Counted from the stretch's first letter, positions 1 through 9,127 are shown. The stretch: 64,000 bases of DNA from Alicyclobacillus acidocaldarius subsp. acidocaldarius Tc-4-1 (GCF_000219875.1 NC_017167.1:186001-250000), one strand, 5' to 3'. Notes: generated by a model not told the origin, from the letters alone. Numbers and translations: made by a program.

Positions 1-2
1 CG

Positions 3-1625
3 ACGACATCAGCGGCAGCGGAGTCGCAGGGGGGACTCCTGGGGCTGAATCTGAACCTGGGCGGGTCGCAAGGGCTCGGCGTGCAGGTGAATCTGTTGCC
101 GACGAGCTCGTCGAGTTCAACGCCGGGATCGGGGGGGCTTCTCAACGTCGGGCTCTCCATTGGTTCGTCTCACGAAAATTCTGGTTCCGGAGGGAGTTTA
201 GCAGCGTCTTCGGGTGGGGCAGGCGCGGCCACCGGAAGCAGTCAGGGGGGCGGAAACGCAACCAGCGCATCGTCGGGTGGTTCAAGTTTAGGCGCTTCGA
301 CCGGATCGAGCGGCGGTGGGACGTCGGCAACGTCCAAGGGCGTGGTGAGCATCGACCTGAATCTGCTGGCTTCGGGCGGGCAGGCGCAGGCGTCGGGCCC
401 GGTGGGCGTCTCGGTCAACGCACTTGCCACAGGTGGGAGCGCAGCGGCGGATAGTCCGGTCGGGATCGCCGTGAATGCGCTGTCTTCGGGCGGGAGTGCG
501 ACGGCGAGTGGGCCGCTTGGCATTGCACTGAATGGCTTGTCGTCAGGAGGGGCGTCTACCGGAAGCGGCAGCGTGGTGGGCGCGGGTGTGAACGTGGGCT
601 CGTCGGGCGGCAGCGCGAGCGGGAGCGGCGCAGTGGGCGTGGGTGCGAACGTGGGCTCGTCAGGCGGTGGTGCTTCTGCCCAAGGCTCGCTCGGCGGAAT
701 TGCTGTGAACGTCGGCAGCACGGGCAGCACGGGCAGCACGGGCAGCACGGGCAGCACAGGGAGCACGGGCAGCACAGGCAGCACAGGCAGCACAGGCAGC
801 ACGGGCAGCACAGGCAGCACGGGCAGCACAGGCAGCACAGGCAGCACAGGCAGCACAGATAGCACGGGCAGCACGGGCAGCACGGGCAGCACGGGCAGCA
901 CGGGCAGCACGGGCAGCACGGGCACCACGGGCACCACGGGCACCACGGGCACCACGGGCACCACGGGCACCACGGGCACCACGGGCACCACGGGCACCAC
1001 GGGCACCACGGGCACCACGGGCACCACGGGCAGCACGGGCAGCACGGGCAGCACGGGCAGCACGGGCAGCACGGGCAGCACGGGCAGCACGGGCACCACG
1101 GGCACCACGGGCAGCACGGGCAGCACGGGCAGCACGGGCACCACGGGCACCACGGGCACCACGGGCACCACGGGCACCACGGGCACCACGGGCACCACGG
1201 GCACCACGGGCACCACGGGCACCACGGGCACCACGGGCACCACGGGCACCACGGGCACCACGGGCACCACGGGCACCACGGGCACCACGGGCACCACGGG
1301 CACCACGGGCACCACGGGCACCACGGGCACCACGGGCACCACGGGCACCACGGGCACCACGGGCACCACGGGCACCACGGGCACCACGGGCAGCACACCA
1401 GGGCACATCATTGTGTCGGCCCAGCTGCCGAAGGTGCCCGGAGGACTGCTGCCTCAGACGTCCACGCGGCTTCCTCTCTGGATTGCGTTGGGCCTCGGCC
1501 TGTTGATGGCACCGCACCGGGCCACATCATCGTGTCGGCGCAGCTTCCGAAAGTGCCCGGAGGACTGCTGCCCCAGACGTCCACACGCCTCCCGCTCTGG
1601 ATTGCGTTGGGCCTCGCCCTGTTGA
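3..1625 (+). CDS. Repetitive cell-surface protein with sortase signal (5' end outside window)
   Basis: The reading frame is open to the left edge, so this is the 3' part of a longer gene; the GTG at 81 is not a convincing start. Residues are almost only Gly, Ser, Thr, Ala, Val and Asn. First come degenerate repeats of about 20 residues (core like [11 protein letters not shown], about 330-710), then a pure Gly-Ser-Thr/Gly-Thr-Thr tract (714-1397). After the tract are LPQTS, a hydrophobic stretch ([12 protein letters not shown]) and a basic tail, which is the layout of a sortase sorting signal. The sortase gene follows directly. The last ~38 codons are read out of frame through a second, diverged copy of the same sorting signal, so the C-terminus is probably not ancestral. 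Inferred role: wall-anchored stalk or adhesin. The function beyond anchoring is unknown. Confidence 0.7.
   Translation, partial: TTSAAAESQGGLLGLNLNLGGSQGLGVQVNLLPTSSSSSTPGSGGLLNVGLSIGSSHENSGSGGSLAASSGGAGAATGSSQGGGNATSASSGGSSLGASTGSSGGGTSATSKGVVSIDLNLLASGGQAQASGPVGVSVNALATGGSAAADSPVGIAVNALSSGGSATASGPLGIALNGLSSGGASTGSGSVVGAGVNVGSSGGSASGSGAVGVGANVGSSGGGASAQGSLGGIAVNVGSTGSTGSTGSTGSTGSTGSTGSTGSTGSTGSTGSTGSTGSTGSTGSTDSTGSTGSTGSTGSTGSTGSTGTTGTTGTTGTTGTTGTTGTTGTTGTTGTTGTTGTTGSTGSTGSTGSTGSTGSTGSTGTTGTTGSTGSTGSTGTTGTTGTTGTTGTTGTTGTTGTTGTTGTTGTTGTTGTTGTTGTTGTTGTTGTTGTTGTTGTTGTTGTTGTTGTTGTTGTTGTTGSTPGHIIVSAQLPKVPGGLLPQTSTRLPLWIALGLGLLMAPHRATSSCRRSFRKCPEDCCPRRPHASRSGLRWASPC
714..1397 (+). repeat. 9-bp minisatellite encoding (Gly-Ser/Thr-Thr)n
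   Basis: About 76 tandem units of GGCAGCACG or GGCACCACG occur in frame. They lie in blocks: first GST units (some ending ACA), then GTT, a GST block, a mixed stretch and a long GTT block. Block structure of this kind is expected from slippage or unequal crossover, so copy number should vary between strains. Gly at every third residue resembles collagen-like bacterial stalks, but there is no proline. Confidence 0.9.
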
Positions 1626-1626
1626 T
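1389..1626 (+). repeat. 119-bp tandem duplication of the sorting-signal coding segment
   Basis: Two copies begin at 1389 and 1508, both encoding [18 protein letters not shown] then LPQTS and a hydrophobic helix. The offset of 119 bp is not a multiple of three, so the second copy is in another frame (frame ending at TGA 1682-1684). Differences between copies fall mostly at third codon positions, so both evolved as coding sequence in the same frame before being joined. In its own frame the second copy reads on to a hydrophobic segment, a basic tail (WRWTRRWMV) and a stop one base before the sortase start. Confidence 0.85.
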
Positions 1627-1684
1627 GCTCGGGGGCGGTTCCGCTGTTCCCGTGTGGCGGTGGACGCGGCGTTGGATGGTGTGA

Positions 1685-2320
1685 GTGATGAAGGCGAAGC
1701 AGATGCGGCGGCTCGCGCTCGGCGCGCGGGCCGTTCCGCTTCTTCTGGCGCTCATCGGGGCCGTGATGGCGGGTGACGCAGGATGGGCCTATTTGTGGGA
1801 GACCGCCTGGGTGAACCACCGCCCCCTCCCCGCCTATCAGCCCGGGCCACGCGCTATCGGCCAAGGTGCTAACGATGTCCCGCTTTGGATGCCTCCGCCG
1901 CAGCCGGGACGAAAGATTGGTGAACTCGTCTTTCCAGCCGAAGGCGTGCGCGTGCCTGTCGTCCAAGGGGATTCGTGGGCAGATCTGGCGCTTGGCGCTG
2001 GGCACGATCCGGCCTCCGCTCTCCCCGGGCAGGGCAACAACGTGTACGTCGCGGGACACCGCGACACGGTGTTTCACGTCCTGAGCCGCCTGCACGTAGG
2101 CGATCTCGTCGAATTTGAAACGCCCTACGGGACGTTCACCTATCAGGTGACGGGTGCACAAATCGTCCCGCCGACCGACACCGCCGTGACCGCACCGACG
2201 CCACGAGAGACTTTGACACTTCAGACCTGTTGGCCTTTTGACTACATCGGGTTCGCGCCCCTCCGGTACATCGTCCACACCCGCTTTCTTCACGGTCCGC
2301 GCACAACGAACGGAGGGTGA
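1685..2320 (+). CDS. Sortase (class D-like transpeptidase)
   Basis: This 211-residue protein has an N-terminal membrane segment (about 13-35) and an extracytoplasmic sortase domain. The catalytic residues are visible: His125 in YVAGHRDT, Cys182 in TLQTCWPF, and a following Arg (194 or 200). Sortases cut LPxT-type signals and attach the protein to the cell wall. The GTG start follows the TGA at 1682-1684 directly, so it was coupled to the original end of the upstream surface protein, which is the obvious substrate. ATG 1688 is an alternative start. The TLxTC context is typical of class D enzymes of spore formers; the class assignment is an inference. Confidence 0.9.
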   Translation: MMKAKQMRRLALGARAVPLLLALIGAVMAGDAGWAYLWETAWVNHRPLPAYQPGPRAIGQGANDVPLWMPPPQPGRKIGELVFPAEGVRVPVVQGDSWADLALGAGHDPASALPGQGNNVYVAGHRDTVFHVLSRLHVGDLVEFETPYGTFTYQVTGAQIVPPTDTAVTAPTPRETLTLQTCWPFDYIGFAPLRYIVHTRFLHGPRTTNGG

Positions 2321-2324
2321 AGAT

Positions 2325-2347
2325 CCCCCCTCGTCATGGGGGGGTTC
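2325..2347 (+). terminator. Possible C/G hairpin after sortase gene
   Basis: A run of six C, a 7-base loop and seven G follow the sortase stop codon. The T tract is poor, so termination strength is uncertain. Confidence 0.35.
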
Positions 2348-2493
2348 ACCCGAATTCCCCCGGTTCTCGGGATATAGGCAGACTATTTCGGATTGTATAC
2401 TCCAAGAAAGATAAGTGTCGTGGCGCGTGTCCCTAGTGCAGGCCCAAAGGCTTGTACGGGAGGCATGGCGACTCGCGAGGGGGTGCGTGTCCC

Positions 2494-4194
2494 ATGGCGG
2501 TTGCGCTGAATACCGAAGAGAGAAACGAGCTGGAGCGAGCGCGGCGGTTCATCGAGCGGGAGCGCCGGAAGATCACGCCGAGCAGGCGCCAGCGCGAGGT
2601 GGTGAAAGCGCTTGTAAAGCACGGCGTGCTGCATGCGCTCCGCGATAGGAGCCGAGACGAAGAGGCCCGTCAGCGCCTCTTGGGTCAACGCCTGCGCGCG
2701 GCGTTTGAAGAACTCGGCCCCACATTTATCAAGCTCGGGCAGGTCATCATGACGCGGCAGGAGCTGTTACCCGAAGCGGTGACGGCGGAGCTGGCCTACC
2801 TCCTCGACAGCGTGCCCCCGCTGCCTTTTCACTACATGATGGCCGTGCTCGAGGACGAGATCCCCAATTGGGCTGACGTGTTTCGCTGGATTGACCCGAA
2901 TCCGCTTGGTTCGGCTTCGCTGGCGCAAGTGTATCGCGCTCAGCTGGCCGATGGCCGGATGGCCGCGGTCAAGATTGTCCGGCCGCTCGTCGACAGACTG
3001 TTCCAAGTGGACATCAACAACGTGCGCAAGCTCGTCGGGCGCTTGCAGAAATTGCTTCCGCCGCAACTCGAGGTTTCCATTGATTTAAACGGCATTATTG
3101 AAGACTACTACAGCAGCACCATGAACGAGCTGGACCTGCGCCGCGAGGCGGAAATCATGGAAGAGCAGCGCGGCATGGTCCAGGAGTTTGAAACCTTGTA
3201 CATCCCTGAGGTGTACCACGTCACGCAGCGCGTGCTGGTGATGGAGTTCATCGATGGGTGGAATCTGAAAGACTTTCCCGTCGACTTCTTCACCTTTGAA
3301 GAGCGCTTGGAGCGCATGACGGATCTCGCGCATTACTACGTGAAAGCGTTTGTCGAAGGGAATTACCACGCGGACCCACACGCATCCAACCTGATGGTGG
3401 ATAAGCGGACCAAGCGCATCGCCATCCTCGACTGGGGCCTGGTGGGGCGGATGGACGCGGCGCACACGGAGGCCATCTTCCGCATGCTCATGCACGTGCG
3501 CGTCAACCAGCAGGAGGACGCCATCGAGGCCCTGCTCGACATCTACGAACCGACTCGGTACACCGATCTCGTCCGCCTGCGGGATCAACTGCGCTCCTTG
3601 CTCATCCACTACACCAACAGCACGCAGGCCAGCTACTACAACTGGGGCAACCTCCTGCTCAGCACCATCGTGATTGCGGCCAAAAACTACTGCCGAATTC
3701 CGAACGGCTTGGCGCTCTGGACCAAGGGTTTTTCCGCGGCGGAAGGCACCGCGCGCTGGCTTTGCCCCGAGATCTCGTATCACCAACTGGTCGAGATTGC
3801 GGACGTCCAGATCCTGCGACGCTGGATGATGCGCCGCTTCAACTATCACACCAACGCCAGCTTTGCGGCTGAGTTCGCCAAACTCACTGCGACGCTGCCG
3901 CGGCGCCTCAATAAGATCCTCGAGCACTTCGAATGGAACGACTTCCGCGTCAACCTGGATGCCCAGTTGTCTCACCAGGCCGTGCGCACGCTGCACCGCG
4001 TAGTCAACAAGTTGCTTCTGGCCACCATGTCGGGGACGTTCTTCCTCGGCGGCGCCATCCTGCTCGCCTTTGCTGACACGCGGCCGGATGCGCATGGCGG
4101 GATTGTCGATCTCGGCTGGGGTGGCGTAGCGGCCAGCGTGGCCCTCGGACTCTCAGCGCTGTGGAGCACCATCCGATCCAAGAAGCGAATCTGA
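2494..4194 (+). CDS. ABC1/UbiB/AarF family atypical kinase, membrane-anchored
   Basis: This 566-residue protein has the ABC1 kinase layout. A KxGQ-type motif (FIKLGQ) is followed by an alanine-rich loop (PLGSASLAQVY), the Lys of AAVKIVRP, a catalytic-loop-like YHADPHASNL and the metal-binding DWG. Two C-terminal hydrophobic segments (about residues 510-530 and 545-562) should anchor it in the membrane. Family members support isoprenoid-lipid metabolism such as quinone biosynthesis, usually as ATPases rather than protein kinases. The substrate here is unknown. ATG 2494 is chosen because GAGGGGG lies 9 bases upstream; an upstream TTG at 2452 is also in frame. It appears to be a single-gene unit followed closely by the next gene. 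Confidence 0.85.
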   Translation: MAVALNTEERNELERARRFIERERRKITPSRRQREVVKALVKHGVLHALRDRSRDEEARQRLLGQRLRAAFEELGPTFIKLGQVIMTRQELLPEAVTAELAYLLDSVPPLPFHYMMAVLEDEIPNWADVFRWIDPNPLGSASLAQVYRAQLADGRMAAVKIVRPLVDRLFQVDINNVRKLVGRLQKLLPPQLEVSIDLNGIIEDYYSSTMNELDLRREAEIMEEQRGMVQEFETLYIPEVYHVTQRVLVMEFIDGWNLKDFPVDFFTFEERLERMTDLAHYYVKAFVEGNYHADPHASNLMVDKRTKRIAILDWGLVGRMDAAHTEAIFRMLMHVRVNQQEDAIEALLDIYEPTRYTDLVRLRDQLRSLLIHYTNSTQASYYNWGNLLLSTIVIAAKNYCRIPNGLALWTKGFSAAEGTARWLCPEISYHQLVEIADVQILRRWMMRRFNYHTNASFAAEFAKLTATLPRRLNKILEHFEWNDFRVNLDAQLSHQAVRTLHRVVNKLLLATMSGTFFLGGAILLAFADTRPDAHGGIVDLGWGGVAASVALGLSALWSTIRSKKRI

Positions 4195-4215
4195 ACAGCG
4201 GCGGAGGGGATGTGT

Positions 4216-4707
4216 ATGGCGGTGCAGTTTCAGTCAAGGGATTCCATGCCAGCCCGCGGCGGCACGCGTGAGACGGGAAACTTATCGCGCGAGGCGCAGG
4301 AGCAGTTGACGATTCAAAAGCGCATCGAGGCGTTTTACCGCCAGTCTGGCGGACCCAACAATCCGGATATCCCGAAGATCCTGGAGAAGCACCTCCTGTA
4401 CGGGCGCGATCACGGCCCAAAGGGCAAGCGCGAGACGTTGGAGGACGCTTTGCGCGACATGATCACCCAGGACTATTCCAATCAGATCCTTTTCAAGTGG
4501 TTCATGCAGATGCGCATGGAGCGACAGAAGCGTGCACAGGCGGATGGCGCCGAGTTAGCTCGCATGCGGGGCGAGTTGGAAGCTCTGAAGCAGCAGGTCC
4601 AGGCGCTGCGGGCGCTCATTGAGGAGCACGTCGTCCCCCAGCACGCGGTGCCGAGTCGTGCGCAAGGCTGCGGCGAAATGACAAGGGAGGAACAGCCATG
4701 GTCATGA
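4216..4707 (+). CDS. Unknown protein with C-terminal coiled coil, coupled to aldehyde dehydrogenase
   Basis: This 163-residue protein is of no family I recognise. The N-terminal part is polar. The middle (about 30-90) has an aromatic, basic region, and the last third has a heptad-like helix (ELARMRGELEALKQQVQALR) expected to form a coiled coil. ATG 4216 sits 6 bases behind GGAGGGG, while ATG 4210 is too close. It overlaps the aldehyde dehydrogenase start by 10 bases, so the two are translationally coupled and the protein may assist or scaffold that enzyme. This is inference from position only. Confidence 0.65.
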   Translation: MAVQFQSRDSMPARGGTRETGNLSREAQEQLTIQKRIEAFYRQSGGPNNPDIPKILEKHLLYGRDHGPKGKRETLEDALRDMITQDYSNQILFKWFMQMRMERQKRAQADGAELARMRGELEALKQQVQALRALIEEHVVPQHAVPSRAQGCGEMTREEQPWS

Positions 4708-6230
4708 CGAGTGTGAGGCTCCCCGAGTACGGCATGTTCATCGACGGCGAGTACACGCCTGCGGAAAGCGGCGAGATGTTCGAGGTGGTGAATCCCGCTA
4801 CGGGTCAGCCTTGCGCGCGCGTGGCCAAGTCGGACGTTCGAGACGTGGACCGCGCGGTGCGAAGCGCTCGGCGGGCTTTTGAATCCGGCGAGTGGTCGCG
4901 CGCAAAGCCGCACGAGCGGGCTCAGGTTTTGCTTCGGTTCGCGGACGAGATCGTAGCCCATGCGCAGGAAATAGCGTTTCTCGAGATCCTGACCTCCGGC
5001 GCGACGGTCAGGCGCGTTTCGAACGCGGATATGCTGCTCATTGTCGACCTGTTGCAGCAGACGGCCAAGTTCGCGCAGGAGTACGAATACGCGAAGACGC
5101 TTCCGCTGCGTCCGTTTCCGGCGCCGAGCCACAACCAGGTGTGGAGAGAACCGGTCGGCGTCTGTGCGGGCATCACGGCGTGGAACTATCCGCTCATCCT
5201 CGCGATGTGGAAATTGGCGCCCGCGCTCGCCATGGGCAACTCCATCGTCATCAAGCCGGCGTCCAACACGCCGCTTTCCACGCTCAAGCTGGCCGAGCTC
5301 GCCGTGAAGGCCGGGCTGCCGAAGGGCGTGTTCAACGTGGTCACCGGGCCGGGATCGTCCGTGGGCGAAGCGTTGGTCACCCACCCGGAGGTCGACAAAA
5401 TTGCCTTCACCGGATCCACCGAGGTCGGCAAGCGCATCATGCAACTCGCCGCCCAGGGCGTGAAGCGCGTGACGCTGGAGTTGGGCGGCAAGTCGCCGGC
5501 TATTGTACTGCCGGATGCGGATCTGGATCTCGCCATTCCCGGCATCCTGTTTGGCGTCTTCCTGCACAGCGGCCAGGTGTGTGAGTGCGGGACGCGCGTG
5601 ATTGTCCACGAAGAGATCTACGAAGAAGTCGTGAACCGACTGGCGGAGATGGCTTCGCGGATCAAACTCGGCAACCCGCTTGACGACAAGGTGGGCATGG
5701 GGCCCATCATCTCGGAGACACAGCTCAAGTCCATCCTGGGTTATATCGAGTCCGGCAAACAGGAGGGAGCGCGCCTCGTGTGCGGCGGTTCGCGCGCAGA
5801 GGTGCCAGGGCTCGAAGACGGGTATTTCGTCCAGCCTACCATCTTCGCGGACGTCGACAACCGCATGAAGATTGCACAGGAGGAGATCTTCGGTCCCGTG
5901 CTCGCGGTCATGAAGGCGCGAGACGTGGACGAGGCGGTGCGGCTGGCCAACGACACCGTGTATGGGCTCGCGGGCGGCGTCTGGACGCGCGATCTCAACC
6001 AGGCCTATCGCGTCGCGCGCGCAATTCGAGCAGGAACCATTTGGGTGAACGATTGGCACATGTTCCGCAGTGACGCGCCGTTCGGCGGTTACAAGATGAG
6101 CGGCTTTGGGCGCGAGATAGGCCGATATGCGCTCGACGAGTACACGCAGCTGAAACACGTGCACGCCTCCCTCGTGCACGAGGTGGAAAACCGCCACTGG
6201 TATTCCATCGTCCTGCCCGAGAAGGCCTGA
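4698..6230 (+). CDS. NAD(P)-dependent aldehyde dehydrogenase
   Basis: This 510-residue protein is of normal length for the superfamily. It has the cofactor-binding region with FTGSTEVGKRIM, the catalytic Glu in LELGGKSPAIV and the nucleophilic Cys295 in GQVCECGTRV. These enzymes oxidise aldehydes to carboxylic acids. AAGGGAGG precedes ATG 4698. The iron-type alcohol dehydrogenase starts 30 bases downstream, so an alcohol-to-aldehyde-to-acid pathway within one operon is likely. The substrate cannot be read from sequence. Confidence 0.92.
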   Translation: MVMTSVRLPEYGMFIDGEYTPAESGEMFEVVNPATGQPCARVAKSDVRDVDRAVRSARRAFESGEWSRAKPHERAQVLLRFADEIVAHAQEIAFLEILTSGATVRRVSNADMLLIVDLLQQTAKFAQEYEYAKTLPLRPFPAPSHNQVWREPVGVCAGITAWNYPLILAMWKLAPALAMGNSIVIKPASNTPLSTLKLAELAVKAGLPKGVFNVVTGPGSSVGEALVTHPEVDKIAFTGSTEVGKRIMQLAAQGVKRVTLELGGKSPAIVLPDADLDLAIPGILFGVFLHSGQVCECGTRVIVHEEIYEEVVNRLAEMASRIKLGNPLDDKVGMGPIISETQLKSILGYIESGKQEGARLVCGGSRAEVPGLEDGYFVQPTIFADVDNRMKIAQEEIFGPVLAVMKARDVDEAVRLANDTVYGLAGGVWTRDLNQAYRVARAIRAGTIWVNDWHMFRSDAPFGGYKMSGFGREIGRYALDEYTQLKHVHASLVHEVENRHWYSIVLPEKA

Positions 6231-6260
6231 CGCCATCGACGACTGCGAGGGGGTTCATCC

Positions 6261-7451
6261 ATGCCATACATCCGATCCGGCTTTCAATTCATGGCGAGAA
6301 CGACCATCACAAACGGCGTTGGCTCGCGCGTGCTCCTGCCTGAGACCGTGCGCGGGCTCGGCGGCAAGCGCGCGTTTGTCGTCACCGACCCAGGAATTGT
6401 GCGGGCCGGCTTGCTCGACAAGATTCTGGAGCTGTTCGATCTCGTCCCGACGCCCGTGACCATTGCCGGCGTGTTCGATCGCGTCGAGCAGGACGCGAAG
6501 GCGCATATCATCAACGAGGCCGCGCGCGCGTACCGCGAATGCGCGGCCGACAGCCTCATCGCCCTCGGCGGGGGCAGCGTGCTCGACACGGTGAAGGGCA
6601 TCAAGTGGATGGTGAGCCGCGGCCTCACTGACATCCGACCGGCGCTCATCGGCAATGTGCTCGAGATGTGGCCCGAAGCGCAGCCTATCTTCATTCCGCA
6701 CGTGGCGCTGCCCACCACCGCCGGAACCGGTGCAGAGGCTTCGCCCATCGCCGTGGTCTTCCACGACGATCTCGGCGTCAAGGTGAACCTCATCAACCCG
6801 TTCATCAATGCGGATATCGCCATTCTCGATCCGGAACTCACCGTCGGCCTGCCACCCACCATCACCGCGTTCACGGGCTTCGACGCGCTGACACACGCCA
6901 TCGAAGGCTTCTTCTCGCCGCAGGCCAACCCGTTCACCGACGCGTACGCCATCCAATCCGCGCGCATGATCTTCGAAAACCTGCCGAAGACCGTGGCCAA
7001 TGGGCAGGATCTGACCGCGCGCGCCAACATGCTCATGGCGAGCACGATGGCCATCATCAGCTTCAGCCTCGCCTTGAACGCGATTCCTGTGCACAACATG
7101 GCGCACGCCTTCGGCGCGAAGTTCGGCATTCCGCACGGCCTCGCGAACGCGGTACTCCTGCCGAACGTGATGGCCGCGATGCCCGCGTTCTACCGCCCGC
7201 GCGTGGTGGAATTCATGCAGGCACTGAATCTCGACGCACCTTCCGATCCCGACGCTGCCCTCGACGCGCTCATCCAGCGCATTCGCGATCTGCGAGAACA
7301 AGTCGGCCTGCCCGCGACGTTTGCCGACTACCAACTTGACAAGCGGCAGCTCGGCAAGATGGTGGATCTGGTGCACGCCGATCCGTCCGGCGTCGTCTAT
7401 CGCCTGCCGGATGCCATCATCCAGCGCGTCACGCGCGAGGTGGCGAGCTGA
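6261..7451 (+). CDS. Iron-containing (group III) alcohol dehydrogenase
   Basis: The 396 residues contain the nucleotide-binding GGGSVLDTVKG, the PTTAGTGAEAS motif and the metal-binding Asp/His set (INADIAILDPEL region, FDALTHAIEG, NMAHAFGAKFGIPHG). It would interconvert an alcohol and its aldehyde with NAD(P)H. GAGGGGG lies upstream of ATG 6261. It is the last gene of the three-gene unit, and a strong hairpin follows. The physiological alcohol is unknown. Confidence 0.92.
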   Translation: MPYIRSGFQFMARTTITNGVGSRVLLPETVRGLGGKRAFVVTDPGIVRAGLLDKILELFDLVPTPVTIAGVFDRVEQDAKAHIINEAARAYRECAADSLIALGGGSVLDTVKGIKWMVSRGLTDIRPALIGNVLEMWPEAQPIFIPHVALPTTAGTGAEASPIAVVFHDDLGVKVNLINPFINADIAILDPELTVGLPPTITAFTGFDALTHAIEGFFSPQANPFTDAYAIQSARMIFENLPKTVANGQDLTARANMLMASTMAIISFSLALNAIPVHNMAHAFGAKFGIPHGLANAVLLPNVMAAMPAFYRPRVVEFMQALNLDAPSDPDAALDALIQRIRDLREQVGLPATFADYQLDKRQLGKMVDLVHADPSGVVYRLPDAIIQRVTREVAS

Positions 7452-7495
7452 GACCAGGCACAGGGTTGGAATGGGCTTCACATCTCATATTCCTC

Positions 7496-7531
7496 GGCGA
7501 TCTCGTTCGATGAGGGGCGAGATCGCCTTTG
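7496..7531 (+). terminator. Intrinsic terminator after alcohol dehydrogenase
   Basis: A 10-bp perfect stem, GGCGATCTCG/CGAGATCGCC, is followed by TTTGTTGT. It ends the operon that includes the aldehyde and alcohol dehydrogenases. Confidence 0.75.
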
Positions 7532-7653
7532 TTGTGTGCTCTTTGTCTCAATTCGGACAAAACCGAAGAAACTTGTAATTTGTTCTTCCAAATCACTGGG
7601 TCTTCAAGCTAGAATGAGTTGACACGACTTCCAATCGCGATGGGGGTTCTCCA

Positions 7654-9048
7654 GTGGAAAAGAAGAGACAGGTGGGTTCTGCATTGGCCGTTGCTGTGGC
7701 TCTTTCCGCTTGTGTCCCGATGGCAGTGAGCGCGGATGCCGTCGAAACCAAGGGCGCCTTTCTTCAGTCGTTGTTGCAACAAGCGTCGGTGAAGCCGGAC
7801 GCTTCCGGCCGGTCTCCCTATGTGGATGTGCCGACGCATTCCGCGCTGTGGGGATATGTCCACAAGGCGCTCGAGCTCGGGCTGGTGAAAGCGGACACCT
7901 CCAAGCGGTTTGGAGCGGGTGATCCATTGACGGCTTCTCAGGCTGCGGAGATAGCTGCGAAACTGTACCACATGAATCTTGGCGCTGTGTCTCCTGTGGC
8001 GTGGGCACGCGCACAAGGGTTGATCACACAGGCGGGCGTCATGACCATATCTCAGGCTGCGGCGTTCGTAAATGGCTTGAGGCAACTGGCGAAGGCGGTG
8101 AGCCCCATTCCGGGTTCCTGGGTGCTATCCTCCACAGAGCGACAAGAATTCTTGGAGGCCCTTGTGAATTCGAGCCAAGCCCCGTTCATGCAGTTGACGG
8201 AAACGGCAAGTGAGGCATTCAAACTGGAGCTTGTTCCAGCACTTCAGAGCCAACCGGGGATTCAATCGGAACTAGACCAGCTGGATCAAGCGTTGAACAA
8301 GAACCGTTTTCAAATGACGTTGTCCGAGCAGCAAATGCGCACGGGTTCGCATGTGTACGCGGTGGCCCAGGCAACAGACCAAATGGGGGCGAAGACAGGC
8401 ACAGCTCAAGTGGTCAACGACGATGGTGTCTTCTACTTGCAGGAAAACGGCTCGGGTTGGACAAACATCACCCAGGCTGAGGGGGCGCTCGCGCAAACCC
8501 TGCCTCAGTGGCAAGGGATGTTTACGAATGTGACGTGGGCGGGCCAGAATGGTGGGCTGGACGTGTTTCATGCGCAGGTAAATCCGGCTGCGATGGCCCA
8601 CATTGCGAATGCGTTTGGCCAAATGGGGGCGACAGGGACTTCGTCGCAAGGGGTTGCTGGGCTGTTGAGTCACGCGCCAGGACAAGTCGTCATCGAGATC
8701 GACCGCTCGTCGGGCGCGCCACGCATTGCCGATATCGCGATCTCCTACGACATTTCGCTGTCCGGACCGGCGCTTATCCCCATGTTCGGCAAGGACGGGG
8801 CCAAAATGTTTCGCTCCTTTGACATGTTGTTTTCGGAGAAGGCGGTGTATCAATATCAGCCGATGGTACCGACGCTGCCGCCGGGGCTGAATCTTTCCGA
8901 CTGGCCGACGTCAATCGGCGTCGGTGGCGGAACCACCGGAAACACAACTGGGAGTACGACCGGAAATGCGACCGGAAATGCGACCGGAAATGCGACCGGA
9001 AATGCGACCGGAAATGCGACCGGAAATGCGACCGGAAATGCGACCTGA
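7654..9048 (+). CDS. Secreted SLH-like surface protein with (GNAT)7 tail
   Basis: The 464 residues begin with a signal peptide (basic start, hydrophobic core, likely cleavage after VSADA near residue 26). Residues about 48-105 (SPYVDVP...LWGYVHKALELGLV...DPLTASQAAEIAAKLY) resemble one or two S-layer homology motifs, which attach proteins to wall polysaccharide. The middle is an unrecognised domain rich in Gln and Ala. The C-terminus is Gly/Asn/Thr-rich and ends in seven GNAT repeats. GTG 7654 follows TGGGGG at 7 bases. The gene is monocistronic, between two hairpin terminators. Role inferred: cell-envelope protein. No enzymatic motif seen. Confidence 0.75.
   Translation: MEKKRQVGSALAVAVALSACVPMAVSADAVETKGAFLQSLLQQASVKPDASGRSPYVDVPTHSALWGYVHKALELGLVKADTSKRFGAGDPLTASQAAEIAAKLYHMNLGAVSPVAWARAQGLITQAGVMTISQAAAFVNGLRQLAKAVSPIPGSWVLSSTERQEFLEALVNSSQAPFMQLTETASEAFKLELVPALQSQPGIQSELDQLDQALNKNRFQMTLSEQQMRTGSHVYAVAQATDQMGAKTGTAQVVNDDGVFYLQENGSGWTNITQAEGALAQTLPQWQGMFTNVTWAGQNGGLDVFHAQVNPAAMAHIANAFGQMGATGTSSQGVAGLLSHAPGQVVIEIDRSSGAPRIADIAISYDISLSGPALIPMFGKDGAKMFRSFDMLFSEKAVYQYQPMVPTLPPGLNLSDWPTSIGVGGGTTGNTTGSTTGNATGNATGNATGNATGNATGNATGNAT
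8962..9045 (+). repeat. Seven tandem 12-bp units (GNAT)7
   Basis: Seven identical copies of GGAAATGCGACC run up to the stop codon. Perfect identity suggests recent or ongoing slippage expansion. Confidence 0.95.
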
Positions 9049-9055
9049 CACCAAG

Positions 9056-9083
9056 GCGCGGCTCGCGCAGGGCCGCGCTTTTC
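9056..9083 (+). terminator. Intrinsic terminator after the SLH-like gene
   Basis: A GCGCGGC/GCCGCGC stem with a 9-base loop is followed by TTTT. Confidence 0.75.
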
Positions 9084-9127
9084 CTGTCTTCACTGACAAC
9101 TGACGTCACGCTCCAATTTCCTCCCCA

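Noticed and set aside
714-1397. Possible CRISPR array
   Set aside because: The units are 9 bp, contiguous and without spacers; no cas genes are present.
242-1411. Long minus-strand frames over the repeat (PVVPV, CPWCPW and GARGAR repeat proteins)
   Set aside because: They are mirror readings of the 9-bp repeat, which is open in nearly all frames; they have no start signals.
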